NCBI RefSeq assembly: GCF_029581355.1
Contig: NZ_CP120849.1
Span: forward strand, 962,501 to 1,026,500
DNA from: Parabacteroides chongii
GTDB taxonomy: Bacteria; Bacteroidota; Bacteroidia; Bacteroidales; Tannerellaceae
DNA length: 64,000 nt
Direction of reading: 5' to 3'
The notes under the pieces are model-generated. The model saw only the letters and a list, made by a program, of their open reading frames with translations, had not been told where the DNA came from and ran no database searches. The translations under genes and the position numbers were made by a program. Position 1 is the first letter of the stretch. The number at the start of each line of letters is the position of its first letter. Below are positions 1 to 9,021 of this stretch, one piece after another.

Positions 1-857
1 ACAGCCTGCTGGAATACTTCAATTTCTGCATCTGTAGCATCTTCTGGTAAACTTACCTGAGCACTATAATAATAAGATTCTCCTTTTGATTGACGAACAT
101 CTGCATATTCGAATACACTTCCTTCAAAAGTATTTTGAGAAGCGATATCAGCAGCAGCATTAGTCTTACCTGTCAATCCTGTAAAAGTAAGAGCAGTCGA
201 CAGATAAGTAGCGTTATCGCCAGTTGTCACTTTCTTTTGAATTGCAAGATTGTTATCTTTGATCTTCAAACCTGCAACATCATTTCCTTTAACAACAATG
301 CCATAAGTCATGACCCCCTCTAAAAGATTAGTGGCTTCTGTTATAGTATTATTAGAAATAGTAGCTTTTTCAACACTTGCATCAAGTACAATACCCGTTT
401 TATTTGCAGTTGGCTGATTATTACATGTATTTACAGTGATAGGAAGATTCTTTACTGTAACATTATCCGCACTAATTTGTAACTGACCGACAATAGCACC
501 ATCACCCTCAGCTGTAATTGTTATACCTTCTACATTTACATTTAAGAAGTTTGCACAATTTCGTAGATAACCACTACCTGACCACTTTATGCCATAAGTA
601 GGAAATGTTATTTCTTCGGCAAATACAATCTCATCACCTTTTACAATGCCATCCTCTCCTGTTTTAAATTGCCATACATCAGTATTAGTTTCTTGGCCAT
701 TTTGGGCATCCCCTTTCCAATCTGTAACAGTTGTAGTGATGTTATTAAGATCAGAAATACTTTTAATTACGTACTTCTCTGCCCAAGCATCACCACTCCA
801 CAGCGAACCGGCAAGCACTAAGCTCGCCGCCATAAGCGTAGAAAACTTTTTGTTCAT
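1..857 (-). CDS. Secreted repetitive (beta-helix-like) surface protein, C-terminus beyond window
   Basis: The reading frame opens at an ATG at 857 and stays open to base 1, so at least 285 residues are present and the C-terminus is missing. The N-terminus is a clear Sec signal peptide (MNKKFSTLMAASLVLAGSLW, then SGDAWA before the likely cleavage site). The mature part is rich in Asn, Thr, Val and Ile with short recurring strands such as NVTVKNLPITVN and ATISNNTITEA, typical of right-handed beta-helix or adhesin-like surface proteins. It resembles Parabacteroides proteins that end in a DUF6383 or type IX sorting tail, but that end is not visible. The gene lies just downstream of the inverted-repeat segment 934-1128, whose promoter now faces away, so it is probably phase-variable and currently silent. 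Function is unknown. Confidence 0.8.
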   Translation of the reverse strand, partial: MNKKFSTLMAASLVLAGSLWSGDAWAEKYVIKSISDLNNITTTVTDWKGDAQNGQETNTDVWQFKTGEDGIVKGDEIVFAEEITFPTYGIKWSGSGYLRNCANFLNVNVEGITITAEGDGAIVGQLQISADNVTVKNLPITVNTCNNQPTANKTGIVLDASVEKATISNNTITEATNLLEGVMTYGIVVKGNDVAGLKIKDNNLAIQKKVTTGDNATYLSTALTFTGLTGKTNAAADIASQNTFEGSVFEYADVRQSKGESYYYSAQVSLPEDATDAEIEVFQQA

Positions 858-933
858 AATTCTAAAATTTAGTATTAATAATAGTGTTAATGAAATATAT
901 GTTCTTCTTATAAATTGTCTCTTCTAAATAGAA

Positions 934-965
934 TGACGAGAATAAACGTTCCTTTTTTCTCGTCA
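934..965 (+). repeat. Left inverted repeat (IRL) of invertible segment
   Basis: This 32-bp arm is identical to the reverse complement of 1097-1128. It is itself a partial dyad: TGACGAGAA at its left end and TTCTCGTCA at its right end are reverse complements. At its exact centre is AAACGTTCCT, one mismatch from ARACGTWCGT, the core I recall for sites of the Mpi serine invertase of B. fragilis. Confidence 0.9.
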
Positions 966-1065
966 TTTTTTGAGGGTTTGTTACCATAAAAGACAATTTC
1001 GTACTAACTTTGCTATTCGGTTGATAAGAAAGCATATAGGGAAGAAAAAATTATTTTGAAAAAGA

Positions 1066-1095
1066 TTGGAGGTTTAAAAGAATGTGGTAACTTTG
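1066..1095 (+). promoter_or_regulatory. Bacteroidetes promoter inside invertible segment, rightward (OFF for gene at 857)
   Basis: TTG at 1066-1068, a 19-bp spacer and TAACTTTG at 1088-1095 fit the TTG-N19-21-TAnnTTTG consensus. The start site would fall inside the right inverted repeat. A second TAACTTTG at 1005-1012 has the same orientation but no well-spaced TTG. No plus-strand gene follows before 1776. Confidence 0.65.
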
Positions 1096-1096
1096 C

Positions 1097-1128
1097 TGAC
1101 GAGAAAAAAGGAACGTTTATTCTCGTCA
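1097..1128 (-). repeat. Right inverted repeat (IRR) of invertible segment
   Basis: This is the perfect 32-bp partner of 934-965. It begins one base after the promoter's -7 element. Flanking bases on both sides do not continue the symmetry, so the repeat is exactly 32 bp. Confidence 0.9.
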
Positions 1129-1615
1129 CTCGTTTTTCCCTCCATAATTTTTGATTATCAAACTTCTTATTAGATTTATGTTCATTAATAATATAATAAT
1201 GACATTAATATATGTACGTATGTACATTATTATATAGAAAAGTAAACTTTTCCTATTAGTACGAATTGACCACACACACAACAAGCTTATCAACAAAGAA
1301 TTACTAACAAACAGAGATGTAATTATATCATCTCACATCTACTTTCATTCTGATCGGATGAAGTGTTCAAACCCTAAGAGAGAACCACTGAAATACTAAA
1401 ATCTAAACACTGGCGAATTAAGGGCATTTCTCCTATGTTTCAAATACAAAATAATAACTTTACAAAAAAACAGAGCATACTTTACACTTTAGAATACTAT
1501 AGGTTACAAATAAGGAAGGAGTGCGTTCCTTATTCAAATTATAGGAGAAAATAGCTTAATTATAGGGAGTTTTAGAAGTGAAAGTCCTAAGAATAGTTCT
1601 TATATAAAACGGGAA
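1129..1615. other. Gene-free AT-rich stretch
   Basis: No convincing gene on either strand. The DNA is AT-rich with short palindromes such as the GTACGTATGTAC area near 1213-1225. In the current orientation it would be the leader of any transcript from the invertible promoter, but no open frame with codon character follows. Confidence 0.5.
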
Positions 1616-1653
1616 AAAGGGTGACGTCATAAACAATCGCGACGTCACCCTTT
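1616..1653 (-). terminator. Rho-independent terminator of the susCD operon
   Basis: A 13-bp perfect stem, 1616-1628 with 1641-1653, and a 12-nt loop. Read on the minus strand it is followed by a T run (complement of AAAAA at 1614-1618). It lies about 120 bp past the susD stop. Confidence 0.75.
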
Positions 1654-1775
1654 CAGATGTTTATCTTCAAAGGACAGATACGGTTTTACACAGGATGATT
1701 CCGTAATTATAAATTACAGGCAGGTACCAATTTATCTCGTTGAGCTGCTTTAATAAAATAAAATCACCTTTTACT

Positions 1776-3710
1776 TTATTTATCTTCCCAGCCTTTCGTC
1801 TGAATTAAGTTCGTGTTCAACAATAATTCACCTTTCGGGATAGGCCAGTAGTAACGGTAATCGGACCATGGTAATGTGCCAGTTTGAATATTTATACTTT
1901 TCGGATAAAGAATGATGAAACCTTCTTCATCTAAAAAGACATCTTTATTGGCAATTGCCGTCACTGCTGTTTCGCGGATACCGGTTTCCGGATCTACTAC
2001 CCCATTGTTGTAATCTCCATTATAAAGAGCCTGCATCTCTTCAGTAAATTTTACACCTCTCATCGGAACAGTCAACAGGCCTGCCGCCTTCCAACGCATT
2101 AAATCCCAATAACGGAGGTCTTCCTGGGCCATCTCAACACGTCTTTCACGACGTATCTCACGCAATAAGGGGGAAACCGTATAATCCAACTTTTCTCTGT
2201 AAATAGCATCCAAGCGAGGGTCTGCCGGAATATTTCCCATATTCAGCTTAGCTGTTGGATATTTCTCGAAGTCGAACCCGGCACGTAGACGCAACTTATT
2301 GATAGTTATATCAATATCATTCTGCGAGATTGTGCCCAGTTCACATTTTGCTTCTGCATATATCAGCAGAGCTTCTGCATATCTAAACTCAATAGCCGAT
2401 TGCGTTGAGCCACTGGCTCTCTGGTAGTTCACCAGGTCCGGTTTCCAATGTTTGATGAATCGGTAGCCAGACTGTTCAGTACCAAGATATTTCAGGTTAG
2501 GATAGGTTATTCCATTTTCGTTGATGCCATATACTCCTGTGTTTCTGTTCCAGACGGTGATATATTCTCCCGGTTTACAGATTGTCTGCGACATACGGGG
2601 ATCGCGATTGTTCAACTCGCTCCATTTTCCATATCCTTCAAACAGCGGGTTTACTTCATAATTACCTTTCGAACCACCGATATAGACAGGACGTCCGTCT
2701 TCGCACAGATATTCATCGACCAGACTCTTTTGAGCACAAATACCCATGTGATTATTCTGGTCATAATAACGAAGCAGGTCATTGCCAATCTTATTATCAA
2801 AGCTATATTCTACTCCCAAAATGGCCTCCGGATTGGTTCTAATTTCGGTATCAAACTGAGCGAACAGTGCCCAATAAGCATCATCATTTCCATTGGTAAA
2901 CAATTCATATCGTCCCGATTTAATCAGATAATCGGATGCTTTAACAGCTTCTTCCAACCATACATTAGCAGTGTTCTGCAAATTCAATTCTGTGTGGTAT
3001 TTCCGGAAAGTTCCTTCATTCAGACAGATTCTTGCTTTCAAAAACTGAGCCATATCCTTGTTTATACGACCTACCGAGTTAGGTGTTGCAACTTCCGGAA
3101 ACCATTCAATGGCACGGTTTATGCAAAACAACACCGAGTCCATCACCAATTCTCTCGAATCACGCGGCGCGTACAGTTCTTCCGAGTCTATGTTCAAGTC
3201 GCGGCTAAGCCAGGGTACATCACTAAAAATCTGTACTTTCTTAAAGTAGTCCCATGCCTTGAAAAAATAAGCTTCAGCAGCATAAGCCTTTTTCTTATCC
3301 TCGCTAATAGGCGCTCTGTCGTAGTTTGTCAGGAAATAATTTACGCGACGTAAATCTCCCCAACTCCATCCATTGTAATTATCATTCAAAGGAACGGTAT
3401 AAGCATTAGTCAGTCTGACGTTCACATTCTGACCGCTACGAACTGCATTATCTGAAAAAGCATCGCCATAAGCAATGTGGCTTCCTCTAAAGTTCAAAGG
3501 TGCAACGTATGGATCCTGGTTATGCCCTCGGGCATAGATACGGTACATACCATTGAGATAAAGCTCCAGGTCGGTTTCCGTGTTCCAGAAGTTTTCACTT
3601 ACTATATCGTCTTTGGGAGGACGGTCCATAAAATCGTCATTACAAGCAAAAAGGCAAAATGACAACGCTGATAAAGCCAGCACTTTTATATTTGAACTAT
3701 GTTTTCTCAT
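1776..3710 (-). CDS. SusD/RagB-family nutrient-binding outer-membrane lipoprotein
   Basis: Surface lipoprotein that captures an oligosaccharide or other nutrient and passes it to its TonB-dependent partner. The N-terminus MRKHSSNIKVLALSALSF leads to a lipobox (LFAC) with Cys about 24, followed by NDDFMDRPP, typical of SusD. SusD-type helical TPR-like segments follow (for example AYAAEAYFFKAWDYFKKV), and the C-terminal half has the family signature REIRRERRVEMAQEDLRYWD. I chose the ATG at 3710 because it directly precedes the lipoprotein signal; an in-frame ATG at 3743 would overlap the susC stop and add a non-signal extension. It follows susC by 13 bp in the same operon. The ligand cannot be read from sequence, and no hydrolase gene adjoins the pair. 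Confidence 0.93.
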   Translation of the reverse strand: MRKHSSNIKVLALSALSFCLFACNDDFMDRPPKDDIVSENFWNTETDLELYLNGMYRIYARGHNQDPYVAPLNFRGSHIAYGDAFSDNAVRSGQNVNVRLTNAYTVPLNDNYNGWSWGDLRRVNYFLTNYDRAPISEDKKKAYAAEAYFFKAWDYFKKVQIFSDVPWLSRDLNIDSEELYAPRDSRELVMDSVLFCINRAIEWFPEVATPNSVGRINKDMAQFLKARICLNEGTFRKYHTELNLQNTANVWLEEAVKASDYLIKSGRYELFTNGNDDAYWALFAQFDTEIRTNPEAILGVEYSFDNKIGNDLLRYYDQNNHMGICAQKSLVDEYLCEDGRPVYIGGSKGNYEVNPLFEGYGKWSELNNRDPRMSQTICKPGEYITVWNRNTGVYGINENGITYPNLKYLGTEQSGYRFIKHWKPDLVNYQRASGSTQSAIEFRYAEALLIYAEAKCELGTISQNDIDITINKLRLRAGFDFEKYPTAKLNMGNIPADPRLDAIYREKLDYTVSPLLREIRRERRVEMAQEDLRYWDLMRWKAAGLLTVPMRGVKFTEEMQALYNGDYNNGVVDPETGIRETAVTAIANKDVFLDEEGFIILYPKSINIQTGTLPWSDYRYYWPIPKGELLLNTNLIQTKGWEDK

Positions 3711-3723
3711 ACTATCATATCTT

Positions 3724-6700
3724 TTAAAATCCAACTTGTACACCTAAAGCAACACTTCTCATCTGAGGATAGGAAGTTGACAGCAAATCCGGGTCGTATA
3801 CACCGGGTAATTCTGTAATTTCAAACAAGTTAAAGCCTGAAACATAGACTCTGAGTTTACTCATCTTAATCTTGTTCGTGATTTCTGCCGGAACAGTATA
3901 CCCCAAAATAGCCTGTTTCAAACGTAGATAAGCTCCGTTAAACATGTAAGCCGATTGCGTATACCAGTTCTGCGAACGACGGGCCCCATAAAGCGGATAT
4001 TTGGCATCCGTCCGTTCCGGTGTCCATGAATTTTCATAAACGGTTTTACTGCCGGGACCATCTTCATCTCCCCAATATGTTTTATCGCTAATCCAGACAT
4101 CTCTTTTGGCAACTCCCTGGAAGAAGAGATTCAGGTCGAAACCTTTCCATGCAAAATTTGCTGTCAAACCAAACTTCAGGCGTGGTGTATTATTTCCAAG
4201 AACTTTCAGGTCGCCATGATCGTCTAATGTATTCATACCTCTGTTTACTTCGCCATCTCCATTGATATCTTTATACATGATATCGCCCGGATAGTAAGCA
4301 CTATTCGATTCGTGCGGACGATGCAGGTTGTTTCCGTTTACGTCTGTATATTGGATAATCAGGTTGTCAGCAATATCCCCTTCCTGCAGAATGCGATCGG
4401 TTTCATATCCCCAGATTTCACCTACTTTCTTTCCTGTATACAAAGAGCCCAAACTACAATTGTCGTTGCCATTGAAGAGAGCGACTTCGGTCTGATAATC
4501 GGACAACACAAAGTTCAAATCGTAAAAGAAACCATTTGAAAGGCGATCTTTCCATCCAATGCTCATCTCCCATCCGTGTGTTCTCAGCTTACCGGAGTTC
4601 ACCATAGGAGCACTGGTTCCGAGCACTGACGGATAAGTTGAACCGTCCATAATGATATCTTTCGTTTCACGTCTGTAGATGTCGAAAGAAAAGTTCAGTC
4701 TGTTGGTAAGTAAAGAGATATCCAAACCGCCATTGATAGTAGTAGCCGTTTCCCAGGTAAAATCCGGACTAATCAATCCGGGAGGATTCACCTGATAAGG
4801 ACGTTGCCCGTTAATCATAGCACTCGACTGACTGGAACCCATTCTGGAATAGAAACCATAGTTGGCCACATTCTGATTGCCGATCGAACCATAGGAAGCT
4901 CTTATTTTTAGATTATCCAACCAACTACGCGTATCGGCCATAAAACTTTCTTCCGAAAGACGCCATGCAGCAGAGAAAGATGGAAAAAATTTGAAACGCG
5001 AGTCGTGCGGGAATTTAGATGAACCATCATATCTTCCGTTCATTTCAAAAAGATAACGGTCAGAAAAGTTATAGTTAACCCTCATGAATACGCCACGTAC
5101 AGCCCAATGTTCGTCCACTTCACTTTTCGAAGGATTCATGCCATAGGTATTTCCCAGTGTCGGAGCGCCAATACTCATGATTCCTGTATTTCCTGCAGAC
5201 AACTGTTCTTTCTTCCAGACTTCCTGGTTGAAACCTACCAATCCTCCCAATGTATGCTTGCCAAATGTCTGATTATAATCGGCATATATATTAGTTGTGA
5301 AAAGCTGTACATCTTCTTTCGTTTTACTGATACGTCCTGTTTCCGTATTAGTCGCAATGTTTAATGCTTCCCAGCTATCCTGAATATACTGAAATTCGGG
5401 TTCCACGTCTTTTACATCATAAGAAGAAGGACGATAGGAGAAGTCGGCTTTCAATTTTAATTGTGGCAAGACCTGATATTCCGGACTTACAGTGAATACG
5501 GCTACACTTCTGTCTGTTCTTTTGTTTCTGTTGCTATAAGCATAAGCCGAAACAATGCTGTTGGTCGGAGTATTGGGAACCGGGTCATTCGGTCCTGTCA
5601 ACAAGGGCATATTCTGATTCCATTTCCCCTGATATAGAATAACCGACCAGGGATCGCCTTTATAAGAAAAAGGTAATGGTTCGTTATAACGTGTTGCGTT
5701 ATATGACAATTTGATATTGACACTGAACTTGTCATTTATCTTCGCATCCAGATTAACCATTCCGTTATAACGACGCATATTGTCATTGCGGAGTTTATAA
5801 AAACCATCCTGATCCTGGAAGCCCAGCGAAGCGTAATAGCGCAAGGCTTCAGAACCTCCGGAAATACTTACGTTATGCTTTTGCGTAGGAGACCAGTCTC
5901 TTACCATCATTTCAAACGGGTCAAAGTTTCCAACCCACCAAATAGATTGCTGGTTGCTTCCCGGCTCATACATCCAGGCATTTTCGGGAACAGGATTATC
6001 TATATATTTTTGTAATGCTTCCAGGCGCATATCATCTTCTGTTGTTCTGGAACCACCTGTATAGACTCTGTTCATTATTCTTGCATATTCGGCATCATAA
6101 GAGTTCATGAAATCCGGACGTGCTGAAGGATGATTCCACTGTACATCATACGAATATTGCACTCTTCCTTTACCTTTCTTCCCTTGCTTGGTAGTCACCA
6201 GAATAACCCCATAAGCGGCACGCGCACCGTAGATGGCCGAAGCAGAAGCATCTTTAATAACAGAGATACTTTCCATATCATTCGGATTTAAAGCACTAAG
6301 GTTAAAATTCTCCATCTCGATACCATCTACCAAAATAAGAGGGCTGCCATTATCAACCTGCCATGTTCCGCTGCTATTCTTCGACATGGATGTTGCACCA
6401 CGCACATTATAAGAAGCAAAAGTGTTAGGTGCGCCGTTGGATATATTGACATTCAGGTTGGGCACAACCCCTTGTAGGGCTTGGGCTATATTTGTAACAG
6501 GGCGACTTTCCATAACTTCAGCCGAAACGGAAGATACCGCACCTGTCAGATTCACCTTTTTCTGTGTGCCGTAACCTACAACGACAACCTCATCCAATGT
6601 TTGCGTATCTTCTTTCAATATAACCGATATATCGGTCTTGTTTCTGACTGATACATCCTGTGTCATATAGCCAATATAAGACACTTCCACCACTTCACCT

Positions 6701-7179
6701 TGCTCCAAAGTTAACGAAAACTTTCCATCAAGGTCTGTTATAATACCGTTTCTCGTTCCTTTTTCCACTACGTTAGCACCGATGACAGGTAATCCGGACT
6801 CATCTTTTATAGTACCTGTAATTGTTTTCCTCTTCTCCTGCTGTGGTTGTGTTGATACAGGTGCAGGTTTTATCAGAATTTGATTTTCTTTAATTGTAAA
6901 TACAGCTCCCGTACCTTTCAATATCTCTGTCATCGCCTCTTTTACAGGTTTTTCAGAAATGTTCACGGACACACGTCGGTCTTTATTAATTGTCGATTCG
7001 CTGTAAGCAATAGATAATTTTGTCTGATTTTCCACTTCCTCAAAGACATCGGCCAATGTGGCATTTTGCTTGTTGATATTTACGTTTTGTGCCGATATAC
7101 TTGTGGTTATGAAGAAAAGGAACAAATAGGTAAATATCTTTCGTAAAGATTTACAGGATAAATTGTTATTCTTTTCCAT
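3724..7179 (-). CDS. SusC/RagA-family TonB-dependent transporter with STN signalling domain
   Basis: Outer-membrane receptor of 1151 residues that imports the ligand presented by SusD using TonB energy. In order: signal peptide to about residue 30, an STN domain (about 35-105, signal transduction to FecR), a carboxypeptidase-like regulatory beta-sandwich (about 118-195, TITGTIKDESGLPVIGANV), the SusC hallmark LDEVVVVGYGTQKK, a plug domain, and a long barrel ending in ALGVQVGF with the terminal Phe expected of outer-membrane barrels. The STN domain together with adjacent FecR and ECF sigma genes indicates that transport is coupled to transcription of this locus. Confidence 0.96.
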   Translation of the reverse strand: MEKNNNLSCKSLRKIFTYLFLFFITTSISAQNVNINKQNATLADVFEEVENQTKLSIAYSESTINKDRRVSVNISEKPVKEAMTEILKGTGAVFTIKENQILIKPAPVSTQPQQEKRKTITGTIKDESGLPVIGANVVEKGTRNGIITDLDGKFSLTLEQGEVVEVSYIGYMTQDVSVRNKTDISVILKEDTQTLDEVVVVGYGTQKKVNLTGAVSSVSAEVMESRPVTNIAQALQGVVPNLNVNISNGAPNTFASYNVRGATSMSKNSSGTWQVDNGSPLILVDGIEMENFNLSALNPNDMESISVIKDASASAIYGARAAYGVILVTTKQGKKGKGRVQYSYDVQWNHPSARPDFMNSYDAEYARIMNRVYTGGSRTTEDDMRLEALQKYIDNPVPENAWMYEPGSNQQSIWWVGNFDPFEMMVRDWSPTQKHNVSISGGSEALRYYASLGFQDQDGFYKLRNDNMRRYNGMVNLDAKINDKFSVNIKLSYNATRYNEPLPFSYKGDPWSVILYQGKWNQNMPLLTGPNDPVPNTPTNSIVSAYAYSNRNKRTDRSVAVFTVSPEYQVLPQLKLKADFSYRPSSYDVKDVEPEFQYIQDSWEALNIATNTETGRISKTKEDVQLFTTNIYADYNQTFGKHTLGGLVGFNQEVWKKEQLSAGNTGIMSIGAPTLGNTYGMNPSKSEVDEHWAVRGVFMRVNYNFSDRYLFEMNGRYDGSSKFPHDSRFKFFPSFSAAWRLSEESFMADTRSWLDNLKIRASYGSIGNQNVANYGFYSRMGSSQSSAMINGQRPYQVNPPGLISPDFTWETATTINGGLDISLLTNRLNFSFDIYRRETKDIIMDGSTYPSVLGTSAPMVNSGKLRTHGWEMSIGWKDRLSNGFFYDLNFVLSDYQTEVALFNGNDNCSLGSLYTGKKVGEIWGYETDRILQEGDIADNLIIQYTDVNGNNLHRPHESNSAYYPGDIMYKDINGDGEVNRGMNTLDDHGDLKVLGNNTPRLKFGLTANFAWKGFDLNLFFQGVAKRDVWISDKTYWGDEDGPGSKTVYENSWTPERTDAKYPLYGARRSQNWYTQSAYMFNGAYLRLKQAILGYTVPAEITNKIKMSKLRVYVSGFNLFEITELPGVYDPDLLSTSYPQMRSVALGVQVGF

Positions 7180-7247
7180 GAATAATATTATTTTTGTTGT
7201 TGAATACTATTTTTATAATTAAGCCTTATGAAATGTGTTCGATTTCA

Positions 7248-7284
7248 AACCGGAGAGTTGTGCAGCAAATAAAACTCTCCGGTT
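7248..7284. terminator. Hairpin between fecR and susC (attenuator or partial terminator)
   Basis: A perfect 12-bp stem, 7248-7259 with 7273-7284, and a 13-nt loop. The T run lies on the plus-strand side (7286-7292), so on the minus strand it is better seen as a processing or attenuation structure lowering read-through from the regulators into susC. Confidence 0.5.
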
Positions 7285-7317
7285 CTTTTTTTCATGGTAT
7301 CGTTTGTGTGTTCATTA

Positions 7318-8292
7318 TTAATAAATATATACTTTATCTCCATCTATCTTATATCTGAATCCGGCTATGATTTGCTGCAAAGTATAAAAGACCTCTTCCA
7401 ACGTCTCATCATGCAGGAATTTGACTGTCAAGCGTTCGTCTTTCAAACCTTTGGAATTAAGATAAACCGTTACTCCATACTTTCTCTCAATCTCGTTGAT
7501 AACAGTATACAACGAAACACTTTGGAATACCATTTGTCCTTTTTCCCAAGCCAGTACATAATCCAGCCGAGTATGTTTATGTTCGCTTTTTCCCGTTTCC
7601 CTGTCATATATAACCTGTTCTTCCGGATTAAGAATATAACTTTCCTGACTGGAATTAATGTCCACTTTAAGCTTTCCTTCTACCAGTGAAGCTACTGTTG
7701 TTTCGGCTTCCGGATAGGATGATACATTAAAAACAGTTCCTAAAGCTTCTACGGCCATATCGTGTGTTTTAACAATAAATGGCTTCTTCTTATCTGAAAA
7801 AACAGAGAACTTAGCCTCTCCACTTAAATAAATATTACGAATCTTTCCTTTAAATTCGGCAGGATATAATAAAGAACTTCCGGAATTAAGCAAGACCTCC
7901 GATTTATCCGGTAAAACAACAGAACGAATTTCGCCTGCCGCAACAAAACATTCTACCCATTCGATCTCCTCCTGAGTATAATTCTGCACATACTTCCATG
8001 AAAACCATACACTAAGTAAAGGAATAAGCAAAACAGCTGCTATCTGTCCCCACTTTTGCAATGAAAAAGAGAGTCTCTTTCGCACAGGAAATCCCAATCG
8101 TCTTTCAACATGCTTGAAGGAACTTTCTGTCGAGGCATCGGAATGAATCTCCAGTTCTTCCCAAATCCGGAAAAGAGCTTCATCTTTCTCTTTCCTGGAA
8201 GAAGAGAAAAACCAATGGGTAAACCCCTTTCGAATCTCTTCCGGATGATCTTTCTTAAAGAAACTTTCTATGATCTGATATACTTTCGACAT
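7318..8292 (-). CDS. FecR-family anti-sigma factor
   Basis: Inner-membrane anti-sigma regulator of 324 residues. The N-terminal cytoplasmic part (about 1-80) would bind the sigma factor encoded just upstream. One transmembrane helix (about 82-100, WGQIAAVLLIPLLSVWFSW) is followed by a periplasmic FecR domain (about 115-210; LPDKSEVLLNSGSSLLYP, VEALGTVFNVSSYP) and a C-terminal DUF4974-type segment (SLYTVINEIERKYGVTVYL). The periplasmic part is expected to contact the STN domain of the SusC protein. It starts 70 bp after the sigma gene and is co-oriented with susCD. Confidence 0.95.
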   Translation of the reverse strand: MSKVYQIIESFFKKDHPEEIRKGFTHWFFSSSRKEKDEALFRIWEELEIHSDASTESSFKHVERRLGFPVRKRLSFSLQKWGQIAAVLLIPLLSVWFSWKYVQNYTQEEIEWVECFVAAGEIRSVVLPDKSEVLLNSGSSLLYPAEFKGKIRNIYLSGEAKFSVFSDKKKPFIVKTHDMAVEALGTVFNVSSYPEAETTVASLVEGKLKVDINSSQESYILNPEEQVIYDRETGKSEHKHTRLDYVLAWEKGQMVFQSVSLYTVINEIERKYGVTVYLNSKGLKDERLTVKFLHDETLEEVFYTLQQIIAGFRYKIDGDKVYIY

Positions 8293-8362
8293 AATATTAT
8301 TTTCCGTTATCTATTATTAAGACACGCGAAAATAAACTTACACCCAAAAAAAAGAAGGTATT

Positions 8363-8905
8363 TTATATAAAAAAGGAAGTGAATAAAAATAATGTCTTTT
8401 TAATTTCTTTCAATGCCAGGTTCAAGTGGTTCTCTACGGTCTTTTTAGAAATACCCATGCGGGTCGCTATTTCATCATTAGTCAGCCCATCTTTCCGGCT
8501 CATTTCATAAATAGCTTTACGCTTGGGAGGCATACGACTGACAGTCAATTGTTCCAATAGTTTTATCTCACGAGCATACAACTCTCCTTCAATTGTAAAC
8601 TCGGTTTCTCCATCATATTCTTCCAGATAATTCTCTTCCAAATATTTATGCCGCAGATAATTCAAAGCTATGTTTTTGGCCATTCGGTAAACATATGAAT
8701 TAAACGATACGACGTTCCTCAACTGTTCCCTATTCTCCCAAATTCTCATAAAAACATCCTGAGCCAATTCCTCAGCTATAACCTCCGATTTAATAAGATG
8801 GCTGATAAAATATTTAACTTTGGGGAAATAATTCATAAACAAGCATCTGAAAGCCTCATGACTTCCTAACACCAGTTCTTCTATATATGATGTATCCTTT
8901 TCCAT
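8363..8905 (-). CDS. ECF RNA polymerase sigma factor (sigma-70 family, Bacteroides type)
   Basis: 180-residue sigma factor with region 2 (about 20-90: AEELAQDVFMRIWENREQL, YVYRMAKNIALNYLRH) and region 4 (about 120-170: DGLTNDEIATRMGISKKTVENHLNLAL), the helix-turn-helix that reads the -35 element. Members of this group pair with FecR anti-sigmas and activate adjacent susCD operons when ligand is transported. It is the first gene of the four-gene cluster. Confidence 0.95.
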   Translation of the reverse strand: MEKDTSYIEELVLGSHEAFRCLFMNYFPKVKYFISHLIKSEVIAEELAQDVFMRIWENREQLRNVVSFNSYVYRMAKNIALNYLRHKYLEENYLEEYDGETEFTIEGELYAREIKLLEQLTVSRMPPKRKAIYEMSRKDGLTNDEIATRMGISKKTVENHLNLALKEIKKTLFLFTSFFI

Positions 8906-8921
8906 AAGAGTATAGCTCGAA

Positions 8922-8929
8922 CAAATATA
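8922..8929 (-). promoter_or_regulatory. -7 element for ECF sigma gene
   Basis: CAAATATA on the plus strand reads TATATTTG on the minus strand, matching TAnnTTTG, 17 bp upstream of the sigma start. No well-spaced TTG was found upstream, so the -33 part is uncertain. Confidence 0.45.
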
Positions 8930-8974
8930 GTATAAATAACCAACACAAGAATAACGTTGATGCCATTAATAAAA

Positions 8975-9008
8975 ATGAGCAGATTTCTTGAATGGAAAAT
9001 CTGCTCAT
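8975..9008 (-). terminator. Rho-independent terminator after AICAR transformylase gene
   Basis: A perfect 12-bp stem, 8975-8986 with 8997-9008, a 10-nt loop and a T run on the minus strand (complement of AAAAA at 8971-8975). It begins 14 bp past the stop codon. Confidence 0.8.
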
Positions 9009-9021
9009 CTTCTTCTATAAA

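Larger units (their letters stand above)
934..1128. promoter_or_regulatory. Putative invertible promoter segment (phase switch)
   Basis: Two 32-bp inverted repeats, 934-965 and 1097-1128, are exact reverse complements and enclose 131 bp. The enclosed DNA carries a Bacteroidetes-type promoter at its right end reading rightward, away from the surface-protein gene at 857. No TAnnTTTG match lies on the opposite strand within the segment. Inversion would place the -7 element at about 968-975 on the minus strand, roughly 110 bp upstream of the start codon at 857. This is the architecture of Mpi-type invertible promoters of Bacteroides surface genes. No matching invertase gene is in the window. Confidence 0.8.

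Noticed and set aside
2448..3353. A 301-codon plus-strand ORF opposite susD
   Set aside because: It lies fully within the SusD coding region on the other strand and has no family features or signal.
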